NCBI RefSeq assembly: GCF_016906535.1
Contig: NC_057374.1
Location: forward strand, 1,798,001 to 1,862,000
Direction: 5' to 3'
Source of the DNA: Rhizoctonia solani
Taxonomy: Eukaryota; Basidiomycota; Agaricomycetes; Cantharellales; Ceratobasidiaceae
DNA length: 64,000 nucleotides
Below the pieces are notes generated by a model that worked only from the letters and a program-made list of their open reading frames with translations, was not told where the DNA came from and did no database searches. Shown piece by piece: positions 45,447 through 57,628 of the stretch. The position numbers and the translations under genes were made by a program. Position 1 is the stretch's first letter. Every line of letters starts with the position of its first letter.

Positions 45447-46957
45447 ATGCTTCCTTTTATTGCTGTCTCCGCACTTGTCACTACCCACTCTGCTCTCGCG
45501 GCTCTTGCAACCGAAGGGACTTCCATTCAACTGCAAAAACGTGGATCTCCGCTCTCAAGGGACGGAGTGATTGTTCCAGAGGCCCTTGCGCGTCAGATTT
45601 ATCGTGTTTCCCAGTACGTATATTTACCTCAATTTACCTTTTCCCAGTTCAAAATTTAAGGTAATCACAGCAAATATTCGGTTGATGTGAATATCACTGG
45701 GTTTCTCAAAGATTCTATATCCTTGTTTGAACGTCAGAATGAACCCCTGGAAAGCAAGGCGAATGACACACGTATGTGTGGTTACGTTTCTGACAAACAT
45801 GTAAATACTAAACAACCACGATTCGAATCCAGTATGGGCAGGTCAGATCGAAATTGGCACACCTCCCCAGCCATTCATCGTCGATTTTGACACGTACGTC
45901 TATGATGTCAGCCCATGGCCGAACGAAATACTAATTCAAACACCTCTTTCCGCATTCCAACAGTGGGTCATCGGACCTTTGGATTCCTTCGTCAACATGC
46001 ACATCCGAAAGATGTTCAGGCAAAAACACATACGACGCTTCGAAATCATCTTCTAGCAAGCCGCAAGAAGGAAAATTCGATATCACATATGGAGACGGCT
46101 CGGGGGTCTCGGGTCCAGTTTATGCTGATACCGTCACTGTTGCGGGGCTGAGCGCTGAAAAGTGGGTGACGTATACAATTCGAATTACGAGATTTATTCA
46201 CGGAATTCATCAGCCAATTCTTCTCTCCGGTTAATGAAACTAATTCGTTGGACGATTATGGCACAGATGGCCTGATAGGACTCGCTTTCAAGTCTATCTC
46301 TAGGATCAATGCACCCACTTTTATCGATTCGCTATTATCCCAGAACAAAATCATCAAACCCATATTTTCCATGCGTCTCGCCTCTGCTCCTGGTTCAGAG
46401 CTCTACATAGGAGGAACGAATCCCTCGAAATATACCGGTGACATCACCTATGTGCCCCTGGAAGCCCAAACCTACTGGCTCGTCAACGGAAGCACCAGCG
46501 CCAACGGCCAAGAGGGGTTCAGTGGCAAGATGATTATTGATTCGGGAACGACCGCCATCCTGGGCTCATACGATTCCGTATGGAACTGGTGGTCCAAGGT
46601 ACCTGGCTCGGCATATTGCCTGCCTAGAGATTGTGGTACACCCGGGTACTTTACATTTCCATGCGCCAATGCTCCTAGCGTGAGCTTCACTTTTGGTGGG
46701 CGCGAATTCCCAGTCGCAGCCGAAGACTTCAACGGTAGGTGATTGACATTCGTTCTCGCCGGACATGGGTCTCACGGGTTCGTTATTACTACTGTCCAGT
46801 CGGCACTCTCTCGAGGAACAGTTCCATCTGCGTCGGTGCGGTCGCCATCCTGAACACACCTAATAACACATGGGTCGTTGGAGACGCATTTATGAAGAAC
46901 GTATATACCGTTTTCGACGCTGAGGAGTCGCGAGTTGGGTTTGCTACCCCAGTTTAA
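45447..46957 (+). CDS. Secreted pepsin-type aspartic protease (A1 family)
   Basis: This is an extracellular or vacuolar endopeptidase active at acid pH. The start at 45447 encodes a signal peptide (MLPFIAVSALVTTHSALA) and a propeptide. The mature domain begins near WAGQIEIGTPPQPFIVDFDT, and the next exon continues GSSDLWIPSS, so the first catalytic Asp motif DTGSSD is split by an intron. FDITYGDGSGVSGPVYADTVTV forms the flap region with the flap Tyr. The second catalytic Asp lies in KMIIDSGTTAILG. The C-terminus reads NTWVVGDAFMKNVYTVFD and GFATPV. There are about seven exons. The intron after VAGLSAEN joins to QFFSPVNETNS, giving a typical two-lobed enzyme. No GPI tail is present. Confidence 0.93.
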
Positions 46958-47221
46958 GGAACAAGGCACTCTAGTATATGCATATATAATGATTTATGTC
47001 TATATACTTTTTTGGATAATTAATATTAAATTGGCATACCCTGAATGATGTTGAGAGTGCCGCGGATACAATGATCAATATCTCCGCCGCTTTGACATGC
47101 AAGGTGCTGCGGAGTGGCCGATCAGGATTCCATCAAGGATACGAACTAATCAAAATCCGAATGTCCCGTGTCTAGTGTCATAAACGTGAATAAGCGCGAA
47201 CGAAGAGGTACGGGAACTGTG

Positions 47222-49363
47222 CTATATGGAGCCTCCACGGACGCCATGGTCTATAGTAATACAGTTAGCTTCTGTCAACCACCAGATTAGACATACGAAT
47301 GGTGAAGCGTGGTCCATCTACACCTAATTCCCTGTCCGTAAACGGTAACTCGGATGATCAAAGTTCGTATAGGAACCAAGAACATAATCACAATAGGAAA
47401 CCCGATTGCAGCTACGACATCGTGTCAGCTTTGTTTCGTAATAAGACAGAAGCTGGGACCGTACCGATGGTCTGTGTGATTGCCATTGTCGCACCAAACC
47501 CAAGCAATTCGATCGCTACAAATAGCGCCACGCGCGAACGGCGGACTTGTCGAAGCGGTTCTCTACGAGGTATCAATGACGGATCCCGGATGAGGTAAAG
47601 TAGCTTTTCAGTTACGCCGCTCGTCCTGAGAGCATCGGTGCCCATGAACCAACTGAAAGGAATTGAGAAACCCCGGGCTTGGCTTGTTACTTTACTCAGG
47701 CACTCACAAAAGTCCAGCCAACACGCCCCTAGGAACCAGCCCCAGAACGTGTTGAAACGGTCCGGTCATCAGGACAATACACAATGCTCCCTGCGCCAAG
47801 TTCGATACGCGCTGCTCGACCACGCCAATGGGGTGCTCTTCTACTATTGTATCAGCTTCTTCCGACATTTGGTTCGGGCTAGCATCAGTCGGGGAATCGG
47901 CAGGCTCATAGTTTTGTGCGACGCCAAGCTGGAGAGACGATTTTTCGGGATCGTCCTTGGGTCGGACCCCCATTACGACAAGGGAGCTTGTGTGCATAGG
48001 GGCTTGAGGGATGAGCCCGTTGGGCGCAGGAACGCCGAGTAAACCGCTGGAATTCACCACCCAAGGATGGATCGGTCAGTCCCGGATTACGAGAGATCTC
48101 CCCAAGTTGAAACGGAGCACTTACGCAATAAATGTTGTGATGCCCAACCAGAAGAAGTCCCAATGAAAGCCTGGGGGTTTGCGTAATGGGAATTCAGATC
48201 CTTGTGCAATGAGGCTTGAAACGTTGTGATCAAAATAAAAGAGTATAAATAGAGCAAAGCCGAACGGCAGAGCGATACTGGTAATAGGGGTAAATGATCG
48301 AGTGATCCGAGAATATTGAGAATTGAGACATACCCAACCCATTTCCCATCGAGCTCCCAGAACTTGACGAGCCATGGCCGACCCCCGGCTGGTGAAAAGG
48401 CACCAGAGGTTGGGAGTGTGAGTGGGTTTGCGAGGTTAAAGCGCCCCCAATATGCCAAACCGCTACACGCAACGACTGGGGGCGAAATGAAAGTTTAATT
48501 CAGCGCTACGCGGGCGCAACGGGGTGTATCTTACCTGAGATCGGCATACCATAATCCGCACAGAATCTCCTGGCCAAGCGATGGCCCAATCCGGAACGAG
48601 CAAGCATTCCGAACAAATGGCCCGTGACGAGCATCACAAGCGCAAGAATGATGCTTACGAAGACACTTGATGAGTCGATAACGGGTAGTTGGCGAGTGAG
48701 AACCTGAACACCGTATTGGAGGTACACCCAAGCAACGTAGAAGCCAAACCTGGGAAATTAGGGGAGTCGGTCGGTGTGAGGACAGGAAAAAGAGGAGAGG
48801 AATACCGACGTGTCGCACGAAAATCTTGTAACATATCTTAGGAAATTGGCAGCGTTGAGCGCAGCGGCAATCCAGTGCATTATTGCGGCCCATAGGTAGA
48901 CCCAGCCAATGAAATGAAGGTACTCGGGCGCATCGTTTCGTGTCTTGAGAATGTCGTAAATCGTCTTGTTGAGGACAGTGATCGGCCCGGTGACTCCGGC
49001 AATGCACAGTGGCTGACAGGAAAAGACTGAAAATATAACAGCCGCCATGAACGACGAAAGGAGCACTTCGATAACGCCATATTGGTCCGTCGTCTCTATC
49101 AGGTCTAGTGAGAACGCAATGCCGGGGAGGATGCTAAATAAACAAAACAAAAATTAGTCAGTAAATAAAGCGTGATGACGGCCATGGACAAACTTGGCAA
49201 AGAATATCATAGCCGTGGCCGGGACCACCCTATAGGTCCACGCATCGGTCCAGTCAGAGATATAATACGGTGCACGAGCCTTGACGTCGGCGAGCATGCC
49301 CTCAAAGGGGCGTAATGAGCGCCGAGCGGGGGCAACAGGAGTGACCGTGCGGGAAGAGTCCAT
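47222..49363 (-). CDS. bor1: SLC4/BOR1-type anion (borate/bicarbonate) transporter with an apparent frameshift
   Basis: This is a plasma or vacuolar membrane anion transporter of the HCO3-/borate family; in yeast BOR1 exports borate. The start MDSSRTVTPVAPARRSLRPFEGMLADVKARAPYYISDWTDA is followed by LPGIAFSLDLIETTDQYGVIEVLLSS, the signature GVTGPITVLN, YLHFIGWVYLWAAIMHW, FGFYVAWVYLQYGVQVL, FLGVPAPNG-type LLGVPAPNGLIPQAPMHT and RRSRVALFVAIELLGFGATMAITQTI. Across the next intron come AAIGFPIVIMFLVPIRTLIIR, then LPFTDRELGVDGPRFTI in a frame shifted by one, and a last short exon ending GGSI. The conserved C-terminal domain therefore continues only after a frame change near 47350. About eight exons. 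Confidence 0.87.
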
Positions 49364-49626
49364 GCGGTGGTAGAAAGCAACAAGAGCACATCGGCAACTT
49401 TGCCTCTACATGCCGCGGCGTCCTGCCGCATAGGCAATCTTGATTAATTCTTTTGCTTAAAACATTGCGTACTTGACCCGTCGGGAGATCAGCTCCACTT
49501 ACCCTGAGCGTATTCAAAAAGGAAAGTCGTCTGAAATCCGGACGCTTCACCTCGGGATTTACACGGCGCCCCACTCGGTCATGTGACCTATCTCGCTGAC
49601 GCGTCTCTTCAATCCCGCCATCGACC
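49364..49626. promoter_or_regulatory. Divergent promoter region (BOR1-like / RPN7)
   Basis: Only about 260 bp separate two divergent start codons, so both promoters must be here. A single ACGCGT lies near 49598; I could not assign other sites. Confidence 0.4.
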
Positions 49627-51127
49627 ATGCGAGTATAATCCACCCGAATCATGCATTTAACTAATTGTTTCGCTACAGGTCCGACGAGGAAGTTCACCCC
49701 TACCCTAACCAGACTCTTCCCCAACATCACTTTGCGCTGTCCAGCTCCAAGCTCTCCCATCTCCATGAAGCGTCACGCAAGGCATTAGCAGACGGCATCA
49801 AGGCAGACGAAATGGCCCCATATGCGCGTCTATTGGCTATCAATGAGCTCGTAGACGAATCGACGATTGCTCAGCTAGAGGCCAAGAACAAGGAGGAGCT
49901 AGAGAAACTCGATGCCAGGCTCAAGGAGGCAGAAGAGACCGAGGGTGAAACGGAGATCAGTGATGCATTGAGGGCAAGGGCTAGTTACTTGACAAGGATT
50001 GGGACAAGGTGAGTCTGTTTTTTCTATTTTGGCTAGCACTAATGCAATTGACTAGGATCGGGCAGTAGCAGCACAGAAACTTGCGCTTGAGAAAACACCA
50101 GGCCTTGGTGCTCGGATTGACATTGCACTCACGCTTGTCCGGATCGGGATGTTCTTTGGAGATCGCGAGTTGATTACCGAAAATCTCTCGAAAGCTGAGA
50201 GGTAAGGTGATTAACCCATGCTTATGCCTATAGACTTACGCGTCTTTTAGTCTAGTTGACCAGGGCGGAGATTGGGACCGGCGGAATAGGCTCAAGGTCT
50301 ACCGAGGAATTCATTTACTGTCGATTCGTCAGTTCAAGCGAGCTTCCGAGTTGTTGCTCGATTCTTTGAGGTATGGTCATATATTCTGGTACGGACCACA
50401 TGCTAAATAAGCCGAATAGCACCTTTACCGCGTCTGAGCTCGTTGACTATAACCAATTCGTGGTCTACTGCGTCGTTTGTGGTACACTTGTGCTTAGTCG
50501 ACCAGAACTCAAGAAACGGGTCAGTCCTGAATAAGATCCCCTGCTTCATGTCTAACCCTTGGCTGCAGATCCTCTCCTCCCCAGAAGTAAACCAGGTGAT
50601 GCCCGAAATACAAGATATCGCAGATTACACATCCTCCCTCTACGAGTGCCAATACGCGAAATTCTTCCAAGCACTTGGTATATTGCATTTCTTCATTGCT
50701 CATCAACGTCCTGCTAACAAACCATATAGCGAGCCTGGAACAAACCCATCTTCTTCCTTCTCGACTCTTAAACCCCCATGCACGATTCTACGTCCGAGAA
50801 ATGCGCATCCTGGCATACGCCCAACTTCTCGAATCGTACAGGTCTCTTACGATGGAGAGTCTGGCAGGGGCATTCGGTGTCAGTGTCGAGTTTGTCGATC
50901 GGTGCGTTTATCTCTCGGTCCCGATTTATAACTCTAATTTGCGTGCGGGGTACAGGGATCTGTCGAGGTTCATTGCTTCTAACCGACTCAATTGTACGAT
51001 CGACGCCGTGCGCGGAGTGGTCGAGACCACTCGACCAAGCACAAAGAATGCGCAATACGAGACGGTCATCAGGACGGGAGACGTGTTACTTAACGAGGTG
51101 CAGAAACTCAGTCGTGTGCTTTGTTAA
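49627..51127 (+). CDS. rpn7: 26S proteasome regulatory subunit RPN7 (PSMD6)
   Basis: This is a PCI-domain subunit of the proteasome lid. The reading frame gives [38 protein letters not shown], a Glu/Lys-rich helix, [79 protein letters not shown] and the PCI region [39 protein letters not shown], ending VQKLSRVLC. No in-frame ATG precedes SDEEV in the open exon. The best solution is a start codon split by an intron: AT (49627-49628), intron 49629-49678 with a GC-AG boundary (gcgagt...ctacag), then G-TCC-GAC, giving MSDEEV as in other RPN7 proteins. The start is inferred; the rest is solid. About six exons. Confidence 0.9.
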
Positions 51128-51171
51128 GTTGGAACGATGTAAATTTAAAAGCTGGTTCAAAGTACATGGGT

Positions 51172-51984
51172 TTACTTTTTCTTGACGTCTTTGAGTTTGA
51201 TTGTTTCTCCGCCGACAAAGATACCCTACAAACATTGAATTAGGTATGAAATTGCAAGGGTAGGCAAAGTTGGAGGGTACCTTGCCCTTGTACGGCTCTG
51301 GCTTTCTGAATGCTCGGATGTCGGCTGCGAACTGCCCCAGCTGGTGTTTATCGTTCGAGCCAAGAACGACCCTCGTGGAGTGAGGGACCTGGGCTGTAAT
51401 TCCAGGGGGAATAGGGACATATATCCAATGCGCAAATCCAAGCTACTAGGCCTTTTAGTATGCCGCCCTAAACCGCCCACAAAAAATTTACACACCTTGA
51501 ACCCGAGCCTGTCGCCCCCAGTTATTGGATCCTTCTCAAGGGCAACACGATAACCGACACCGACCAAATTGAGCTCGACCGTGAACCCCCTGGAAATGCC
51601 TGTTACAGCATTGGAAACTAGTGCTCTCGTCAACCCCCATACAGCTCGCTGCTCCTTTTCCTCTGGATTCTGAACACTTATTTCAAGGACCTGGGTAGGG
51701 AGAGCGCTCGGAGGGGGGTTCGGCGTCGACAGCCCCGAGGAGGAGGTCCGATACGGTGTTCCAGACGCATTTGTGGAGGGAACATAAGGCGATAAAGATA
51801 GCCTTACAAACGCCGGCAGAGGCACGGACGTCTGTCCTCTCGGCCCAGAGATCTCCACGGCCGAGTCGCCGGTGAGTGAAAGTGACAGGTCCGGTGGGAT
51901 GGGGATCGGCGATGACCCAACATGGGATGCTCTCGTCAGTGCTGGGTGAAGCTGTCTGGCATGTATTCGTGCGAGGCGGAGCAT
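51172..51984 (-). CDS. Mitochondrial ribosomal protein L6 (uL6m)
   Basis: This is a large-subunit protein of the mitochondrial ribosome. The start at 51984 encodes MLRLARIHARQLHPALTRASHVG, an Arg-rich presequence. IPIPPDLSLSLTGDSAVEISGPRGQ corresponds to the first L6 fold. VWGLTRALVSNAVTGISRGFTVELNLVGVGYRVALE is the conserved centre, here with a longer Ser/Pro insertion before it. After a short intron the second fold gives IPPGITAQVPHSTRVVLGSNDKHQLGQFAADIRAFRKPEPYKGK, then the final exon ending VKKK. The KPEPYKGK|GI motif is diagnostic for L6. Three exons. The mitochondrial rather than cytosolic identity follows from the presequence and bacterial-type sequence. Its 3' end converges with that of RPN7, only about 45 bp away. 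Confidence 0.93.
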
Positions 51985-52424
51985 GGTGAGATCGAGGAAT
52001 GAGTAAGAGTGTGCATATGTAAGCTGGATCGAGGGTTACGTTACAAGTGACTTGAAGGGGTCCGAGTGTTGCTCGGGCATGCATGCATGGCTCCTGGACA
52101 TCCACCGCAGTCGATCCGGCCAAGTCGGGCCCATTGCCTAGAGTGGTCTACAGGGTCAGTTTAATGACATCATTACCAAGTCCTGCCTGAAGGCTGGGCG
52201 ATAGCATGTGTGGCTCTGCATATACGTAACCCGTCGAGCGAATTCAGACTGTTCATGCACCAGTTGATCGGTGTTCTCGGGACATGAATCTTACGACCGT
52301 TAGTCGTTCGGTCGTGTATCGCACGTTTATTTGCTGGGCTCATGGTCTCATAAATACCCTGCTGCGAATTCACTCCGAAGCCACAAATCACATCTTGTGA
52401 ATATCTCATATCATACTCTCTGCA
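51985..52424. other. Divergent promoter region (uL6m / DUF2306-like)
   Basis: About 440 bp between divergent start codons. A CATAAATA sequence near 52349-52356, ~70 bp before the plus-strand ATG, may act as TATA box. Confidence 0.45.
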
Positions 52425-53518
52425 ATGACAACTACTTCCTCGCCTTTCCTACTCCCTCGTTCATTACGCGAGTGGCTCAAATTCAAGTCTCGTTCTGTAA
52501 CCGCTTGGTGTGAGTGTCATATTGATTTTGCGTACGAAAGTTATCTAATTATTATTCATATACAGGGGCACTTTATGTGTAAGTTGAAATAATTTATGTT
52601 TTCAACACATAGATTCACACGAATCTATCTTCACAGGTCGGTGTTGGTCTTGATGTTCGCTACCAACATTGGCTTCTTCTTCTCAAGAGGACTAGAAAAG
52701 AAACTCATCCCCGAAGAGTACTTTGCCTACAAAGTCCGACCCTATGGTTCCCTTCTGCTCATCCATCTGCATGCATACTTCCAGCCAGCATACTATCCAT
52801 AATCCAGTTTGTCCCTCGACTTCGGACGAAATACATGTCGTGGCACCGTTATGCCGGAAGACTCATTAACATCCTTACCATGATTCGAGCATATGCGGAA
52901 TGGCGATTGGTCGCGTCTCGTTTGGGGGTGACCTTTCAATTCAAACCTCGATTCTTACTTTGGGCGCGATTACTCTGTACTCTATCATTGCCGGATGGAG
53001 GGCCGCTCGCCAGCACAAGATTGAAGAGCATAAAATATGGATGATCAGGGCTTGGGCATACCAGATGGCGATTGTCACAATGCGCGTGATCATCCCAATC
53101 ACCTTGATAGCACTCCAACTAAGGGGCGGATACTATACAGTAAGTATATAGAACAAAGTCATGCGAGTTATTTAGTCTGACAATACTAGTCACTATCTTG
53201 CGATGAGGTCTCCAACTCGCTCAACAACACCGACCAATTCGTCCGTGAGTATCCACAATGTCAACCTGATTGGGCCGGTAAACCGGTCGAATACGTCTCT
53301 GTCGAGGCTGGATTTGAGGAAGGTCTTCGTTTGGCGGCTGGAATGCGCGCGACATTTGGTATGGCTGGTTGGGTATCAGTTTGGATTCACTTTGTTGGGT
53401 GAGTCTTTTTTTCATTTTACTCTATTGAGTGTGCAGTAATACTCAACTCGGTTTCAGGACGGAATATTATATTTCACGCACCAGGCGCGTGGTAAAAGCA
53501 GTTGTGAAGAGTAATTGA
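52425..53518 (+). CDS. DUF2306-like multi-pass membrane protein
   Basis: Function unknown. The start at 52425 gives MTTTSSPFLLPRSLREWLKFKSRSVTAW. Spliced exons read LVLMFATNIGFFFSRGLEKK (membrane segment), YGSLLLIHLHA with LPASILSIIQFVPRLRTK, YMSWHRYAGRLINILTMI, ILTLGAITLYSIIAGWRAARQHKIEEHKIWMIRAWAYQMAIVTMRVIIPITLIAL, and a last part GMAGWVSVWIHFVGTEYYISRTRRVVKAVVKSN. The H(R/K)...G and EEHKIWMIRAWAYQ...MR patterns with four or more hydrophobic helices match DUF2306-type proteins, which are common in Agaricomycetes. About six exons. The conserved His and Arg residues in the helices suggest a redox or ion-binding role, but that is inference only. Confidence 0.75.
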
Positions 53519-54071
53519 CGAGCTCCTCGGTTGGTGATGCATGGTTTTTGATATGTATAGTATGTACATTAGATATTGGAGTATGCTACATTAGATATTA
53601 GAGTATGCTACATTATATTAGTTCAATTGATCTGTACAGAAAGCAAATACATTTTGATTCTGGATCGTTAGCATTTGATCGAATTCTCCGTTTACACCCT
53701 GGTGTAGGATGTGCCTTTGGGCAAGCAAGGGACTGTGGCTTCAATTGTGGACACCCAGTTGGTCATAGTAGGACTTTAATATTCGAGTGACGTAAGGATA
53801 ATTAAATAAAGAGCCAGACTCTCCAAAGGGGCCATAGGATTGGTAGATTTAGGGGCATGAACACGCGAAACAGAGCCAAAGGAGTGCAGAAATAATCATC
53901 GTGATTATTCGCTTAATGCCTCTCGAGAGCTATGGTCTCGCGAGCTTGGATGTATCTCTCTAGCTTAGGAAGCATCGGGAGATTGAGAGCATAGCCACAT
54001 GCCTCCACCAGGGCTGAGTAAGGTTGCTGACTCACTATTTTTGTGTTATGGAATGTAGATGCGTGACTTGG
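53519..54071. other. Intergenic region
   Basis: 3' flank of the membrane protein gene and distal promoter of the ribonucleotide reductase gene. No gene seen. Confidence 0.45.
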
Positions 54072-54110
54072 ACGCGTGATAAAACGAGATCAACTCCAAC
54101 TCCAACGCGT
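54072..54110 (+). promoter_or_regulatory. Two MCB-type ACGCGT boxes upstream of RNR1
   Basis: ACGCGT occurs at 54072-54077 and 54105-54110, 164 and 131 bp before the RNR1 start codon. MluI cell-cycle boxes of this sequence bind the MBF complex and drive G1/S transcription of RNR genes in yeasts. A role here is inferred from the motif and the gene. Confidence 0.6.
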
Positions 54111-54235
54111 CTCCATCTTCCAACCATCACACACCAGGAACCGCCATACTTCATCTATTGCACGGCTGCTTGTATATTGATATAACTTGTATTTTGCACT
54201 TGTAGACCGCGTATTTTGAATTAGTTTGTATCACC

Positions 54236-57200
54236 ATGGCTTACGTCTTCAAACGAGGTAAGCGCATAGGAGCATTTACCATACAGTAGGATGTTAATCA
54301 CAATCATTCTATTCATTGAATTAATCAACTAGACGGGTAAGCTACTGTAACTCCAGAGATCAAGCGCACGTAAACTAACCCTCTGCCTCAGACGTAAGGA
54401 GCGGGTTGCCTTCGATAAGATCACAGCTCGCATTACAAAGCTCTGCTATGGTCTCGATCGCAATCATGTTGACCCAATCGAGGTTACCAAGAAAGTAATT
54501 GCTGGCGTTTATGCAGGAGTTACGACCGTAGAATTGGACAATCTCGCATCTGAGACCGCCGCCTATCTGACCACCAAGCATCCCGATTATGCTATCCTCG
54601 CTGCACGCATCGCCATTAGCAACCTCCATAAAGAGACCAGGAAGAACTTCAGCGCTGTCATTGCGGACCTGTACAATTATGGTGATTCTCATCTTACCTC
54701 ACACTTATTTTTACTAAACTTCTCTGTAGTCAACCCTAAAAACGGCCGCCCAGCGGGTATGATCAGCAAGGAGACATACGAGATTGTGCAGGAAAATGCT
54801 GCCGCTCTCGATTCTGCAATGATATACGAGAGAGATTTCCATTACAACTTGTGGGGCAATTTTAATTTGTTGATATGGTATTTTACTAAAACTTTGATTA
54901 GCTTCGGGTTCAAGACTCTTGAGCGCTCATATCTCCTTCGAATTAACGGCCGAGTGGCGGAGAGGCCCCAACACATGCTTATGCGTGTAGCCGTTGGTAT
55001 CCATGGAAGGAATATTGATCGGGCTATCGAGACTTATAACCTCATGAGTGAACGGTAGGTTGGTTTCTAATTTGGGCCAAAGTGCGAGAACTGATTCTAT
55101 TATAGCTATTTCACCCACGCGTCTCCAACCCTCTTCAACGCTGGGACACCACACCCACAACTTTCATCGTGTTTCCTCGTGGCGATGAAAGATGACAGTA
55201 TTGATGGAATCTACGACACGTTGAAAACTTGCGCTATGATTAGCAAAGTATGACCCATTCTTACATATACCATTCTTGATATTGATATCCACTCTACTTC
55301 AGACCGCTGGCGGTATTGGGCTACACATCCACAATATCCGTGCCACTGGCTCGTATATCGCTGGAACAAACGGCTACAGCAATGGCATTGTTCCCATGCT
55401 GCGCGCCTACGACGCCACAGCCCGTTATGTCGATCAAGGTGGCAACAAGCGGCCTGGTGCATTTGCTATCTATCTTGAACCGTGGCATGCAGACGTGTTC
55501 GAGTTCTTGGATCTCCGCAAGAACCATGGCAAAGAGGAAGTTCGCGCTCGTGACTTGTTCTATGCGCTCTGGATCCCAGATCTCTTGTATGTAATCTTCT
55601 ACTTTCATTGGCCCGTTTTCTTACACAAAACTCAGCATGCAACGCATAGAAGAAGATGGCGATTGGACTCTGTTCTGTCCCAATGAAGCTCCAGGCCTTG
55701 CGGATGTTCATGGAGCAGCGTTCGTTGAGCTTTACACCAAATATGAGAAGGAAGGTCGTGGTCGCAAGACTATCAAGGCTCAGAAGCTCTGGTATGCTAT
55801 CCTTGATGCACAAATTGAGACCGGAGGACCTTTTATGCTGTATAAGGATGCGGCGAATGGTACGCAACTGAATGCATTGATTCTTTGACACTAATTTCAC
55901 ACAATCATTAGCGAAATCTAACCAGCAAAATTTGGGAACCATCAAGTCTTCGAATTTATGCACCGAGATTATCGAGTACTCTGCCCCAGATGAAGTCGCG
56001 GTTTGCAACCTTGCCTCGATTGCGTTGCCAACATTTATTGTCAACGATCCTGCCGCACCTCATGGCAAGCGCTATGACTTCAAGAAGTTGCACGAAGTCA
56101 CCAAGGTCGTTGCCAACAACCTAAACACTATTATCGACGTTAATTACTACCCTGTTCCCGAGGCTCGCAATTCGAACATGCGCCATAGGCCGATTGGTAT
56201 TGGTGTACAGGGCCTTGCGGATGCTTTTATGTGCCTTAAAATGCCTTTCGAGTCCCCAGAAGCCCGCGAACTCAATCTTCTGATATTCGAGACAATCTAC
56301 CATGCTGCTGTCGAAGCGAGTGTGGAGATGGCTGAGGCTCAAGGCCCCTACTCGACCTTCCAAGGATCTCCTGCAAGTCAAGGCAAACTTCAGTTTGACT
56401 TATGGGGAGTCACTCCGTCAGGGCTTTGGGAATGGGAGGATTTAAAGGCTAAGGTTGTGCGGACGGGTCTTCGGAATTCTCTTCTGCTCGCCCCGATGCC
56501 TACGGCGAGCACCAGCCAGATTCTGGGTTTCAATGAATGTTTCGAGCCCTACACTAGGTTAGTATTTTCAATTTTGATGCTCTGCTCACATTTTGATAAT
56601 TTATATTCTTAGCAACATTTATACCCGCCGCGTGCTGGCTGGTGAATTCCAAGTTGTGTGCCCATGGCTCTTGAGGGATCTTGTGAGCCTCGGACTTTGG
56701 GATGATGACATGAAGAACATGATCATCGCCTCAGGCGGTGAGTTTGATCGAAACATCCAGGAAGACCCTTGCTAAATTTCTCAATTAGGCTCTATTCAGA
56801 ATATCAATGGGATACCTGATGATATTAAGGCTATCTACAAGACGGTTTGGGAAATCAGCCAAAAGACTGTCCTCAATTTGGCCGCAGATCGGGGTGCGTT
56901 TATCTGTCAGAGTCAAAGCTTGAATGTCCACCTTCAGAGCCCCAATGCTCGTCAATTGGTAAGTCCATGTAAAACCAAATTTGACCCAACCATCTAATTT
57001 TTTTCCAGACTAGCATGCACTTTTACGGATGGAAGAAGGGCCTCAAGACCGGCATGTAGTAAGTAACCTCGCAACGCCCTCGGAGCTTCCCAATTTAACA
57101 CGTCAATTTAGCTACCTCCGTACACGCCCAGCTGCTCAGGCAATTCAGTTCACTGTTGACCAGAGCGTGATCAAACAAGCCAACGCCGCGAAAAAGGCCG

Positions 57201-57628
57201 CCACCGCAACGCCAATCAAACCCGAAGCTAACAAGGAAGCTGTTGTTTCGTCCTTGGCAGCTGCGTCAAACGTATCCTTGGCCCCCACCTCGACCGACCC
57301 AACGGCAACTCCTACTATCGCAGCTCTCCGAAACCTGAGTCTCGCTGACTCTGGTGCTCCATCTCCTGCTATTTCTACGGCCGCTGTCAACGGCTCTTCG
57401 CTCTCCCTCCCAATCAGTTCATCGGCAGGAACTCCATCGGTAGCTGAAACCGCTCCAACCACCCTGTCAACGAGTGAAGGTGCAAGCACACCCTCGACTC
57501 AAACTCCCGCGCAAATTGACCCCGAGTATGCGGCCGCGTTGGAGCGCCAGCGTCAGCGCGAACTCGAACAGGCCAAACTGTACTGCTCGCTCGAAAACAA
57601 GGAGGCATGTGAGATGTGTTCTGGCTGA
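54236..57628 (+). CDS. rnr1: Ribonucleoside-diphosphate reductase large subunit
   Basis: This class Ia enzyme reduces ribonucleotides to deoxyribonucleotides and sets the dNTP supply. Exon 1 (54236-54257) encodes MAYVFKR. A 4-nt exon (ACGG, 54333-54336) completes DG, and the third exon continues [22 protein letters not shown]. The following exons give [60 protein letters not shown] (redox Cys), [45 protein letters not shown] (radical/redox Cys), [14 protein letters not shown] and [24 protein letters not shown]. The C-terminal tail is a long low-complexity Ala/Ser/Thr segment followed by [11 protein letters not shown], the shuttle cysteine pair that relays electrons from thioredoxin. About thirteen exons. 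ACGCGT boxes upstream agree with S-phase control. Confidence 0.96.

Noticed and set aside
45800..45840. tRNA-like ATTCGAATCC string
   Set aside because: It lies inside an intron/exon of the aspartic protease and no cloverleaf can be formed around it.
57145..57489. Minus-strand hydrophobic frame opposite the RNR1 C-terminal tail
   Set aside because: Antisense shadow of the Ala/Ser/Thr-rich tail of the RNR1 coding sequence.
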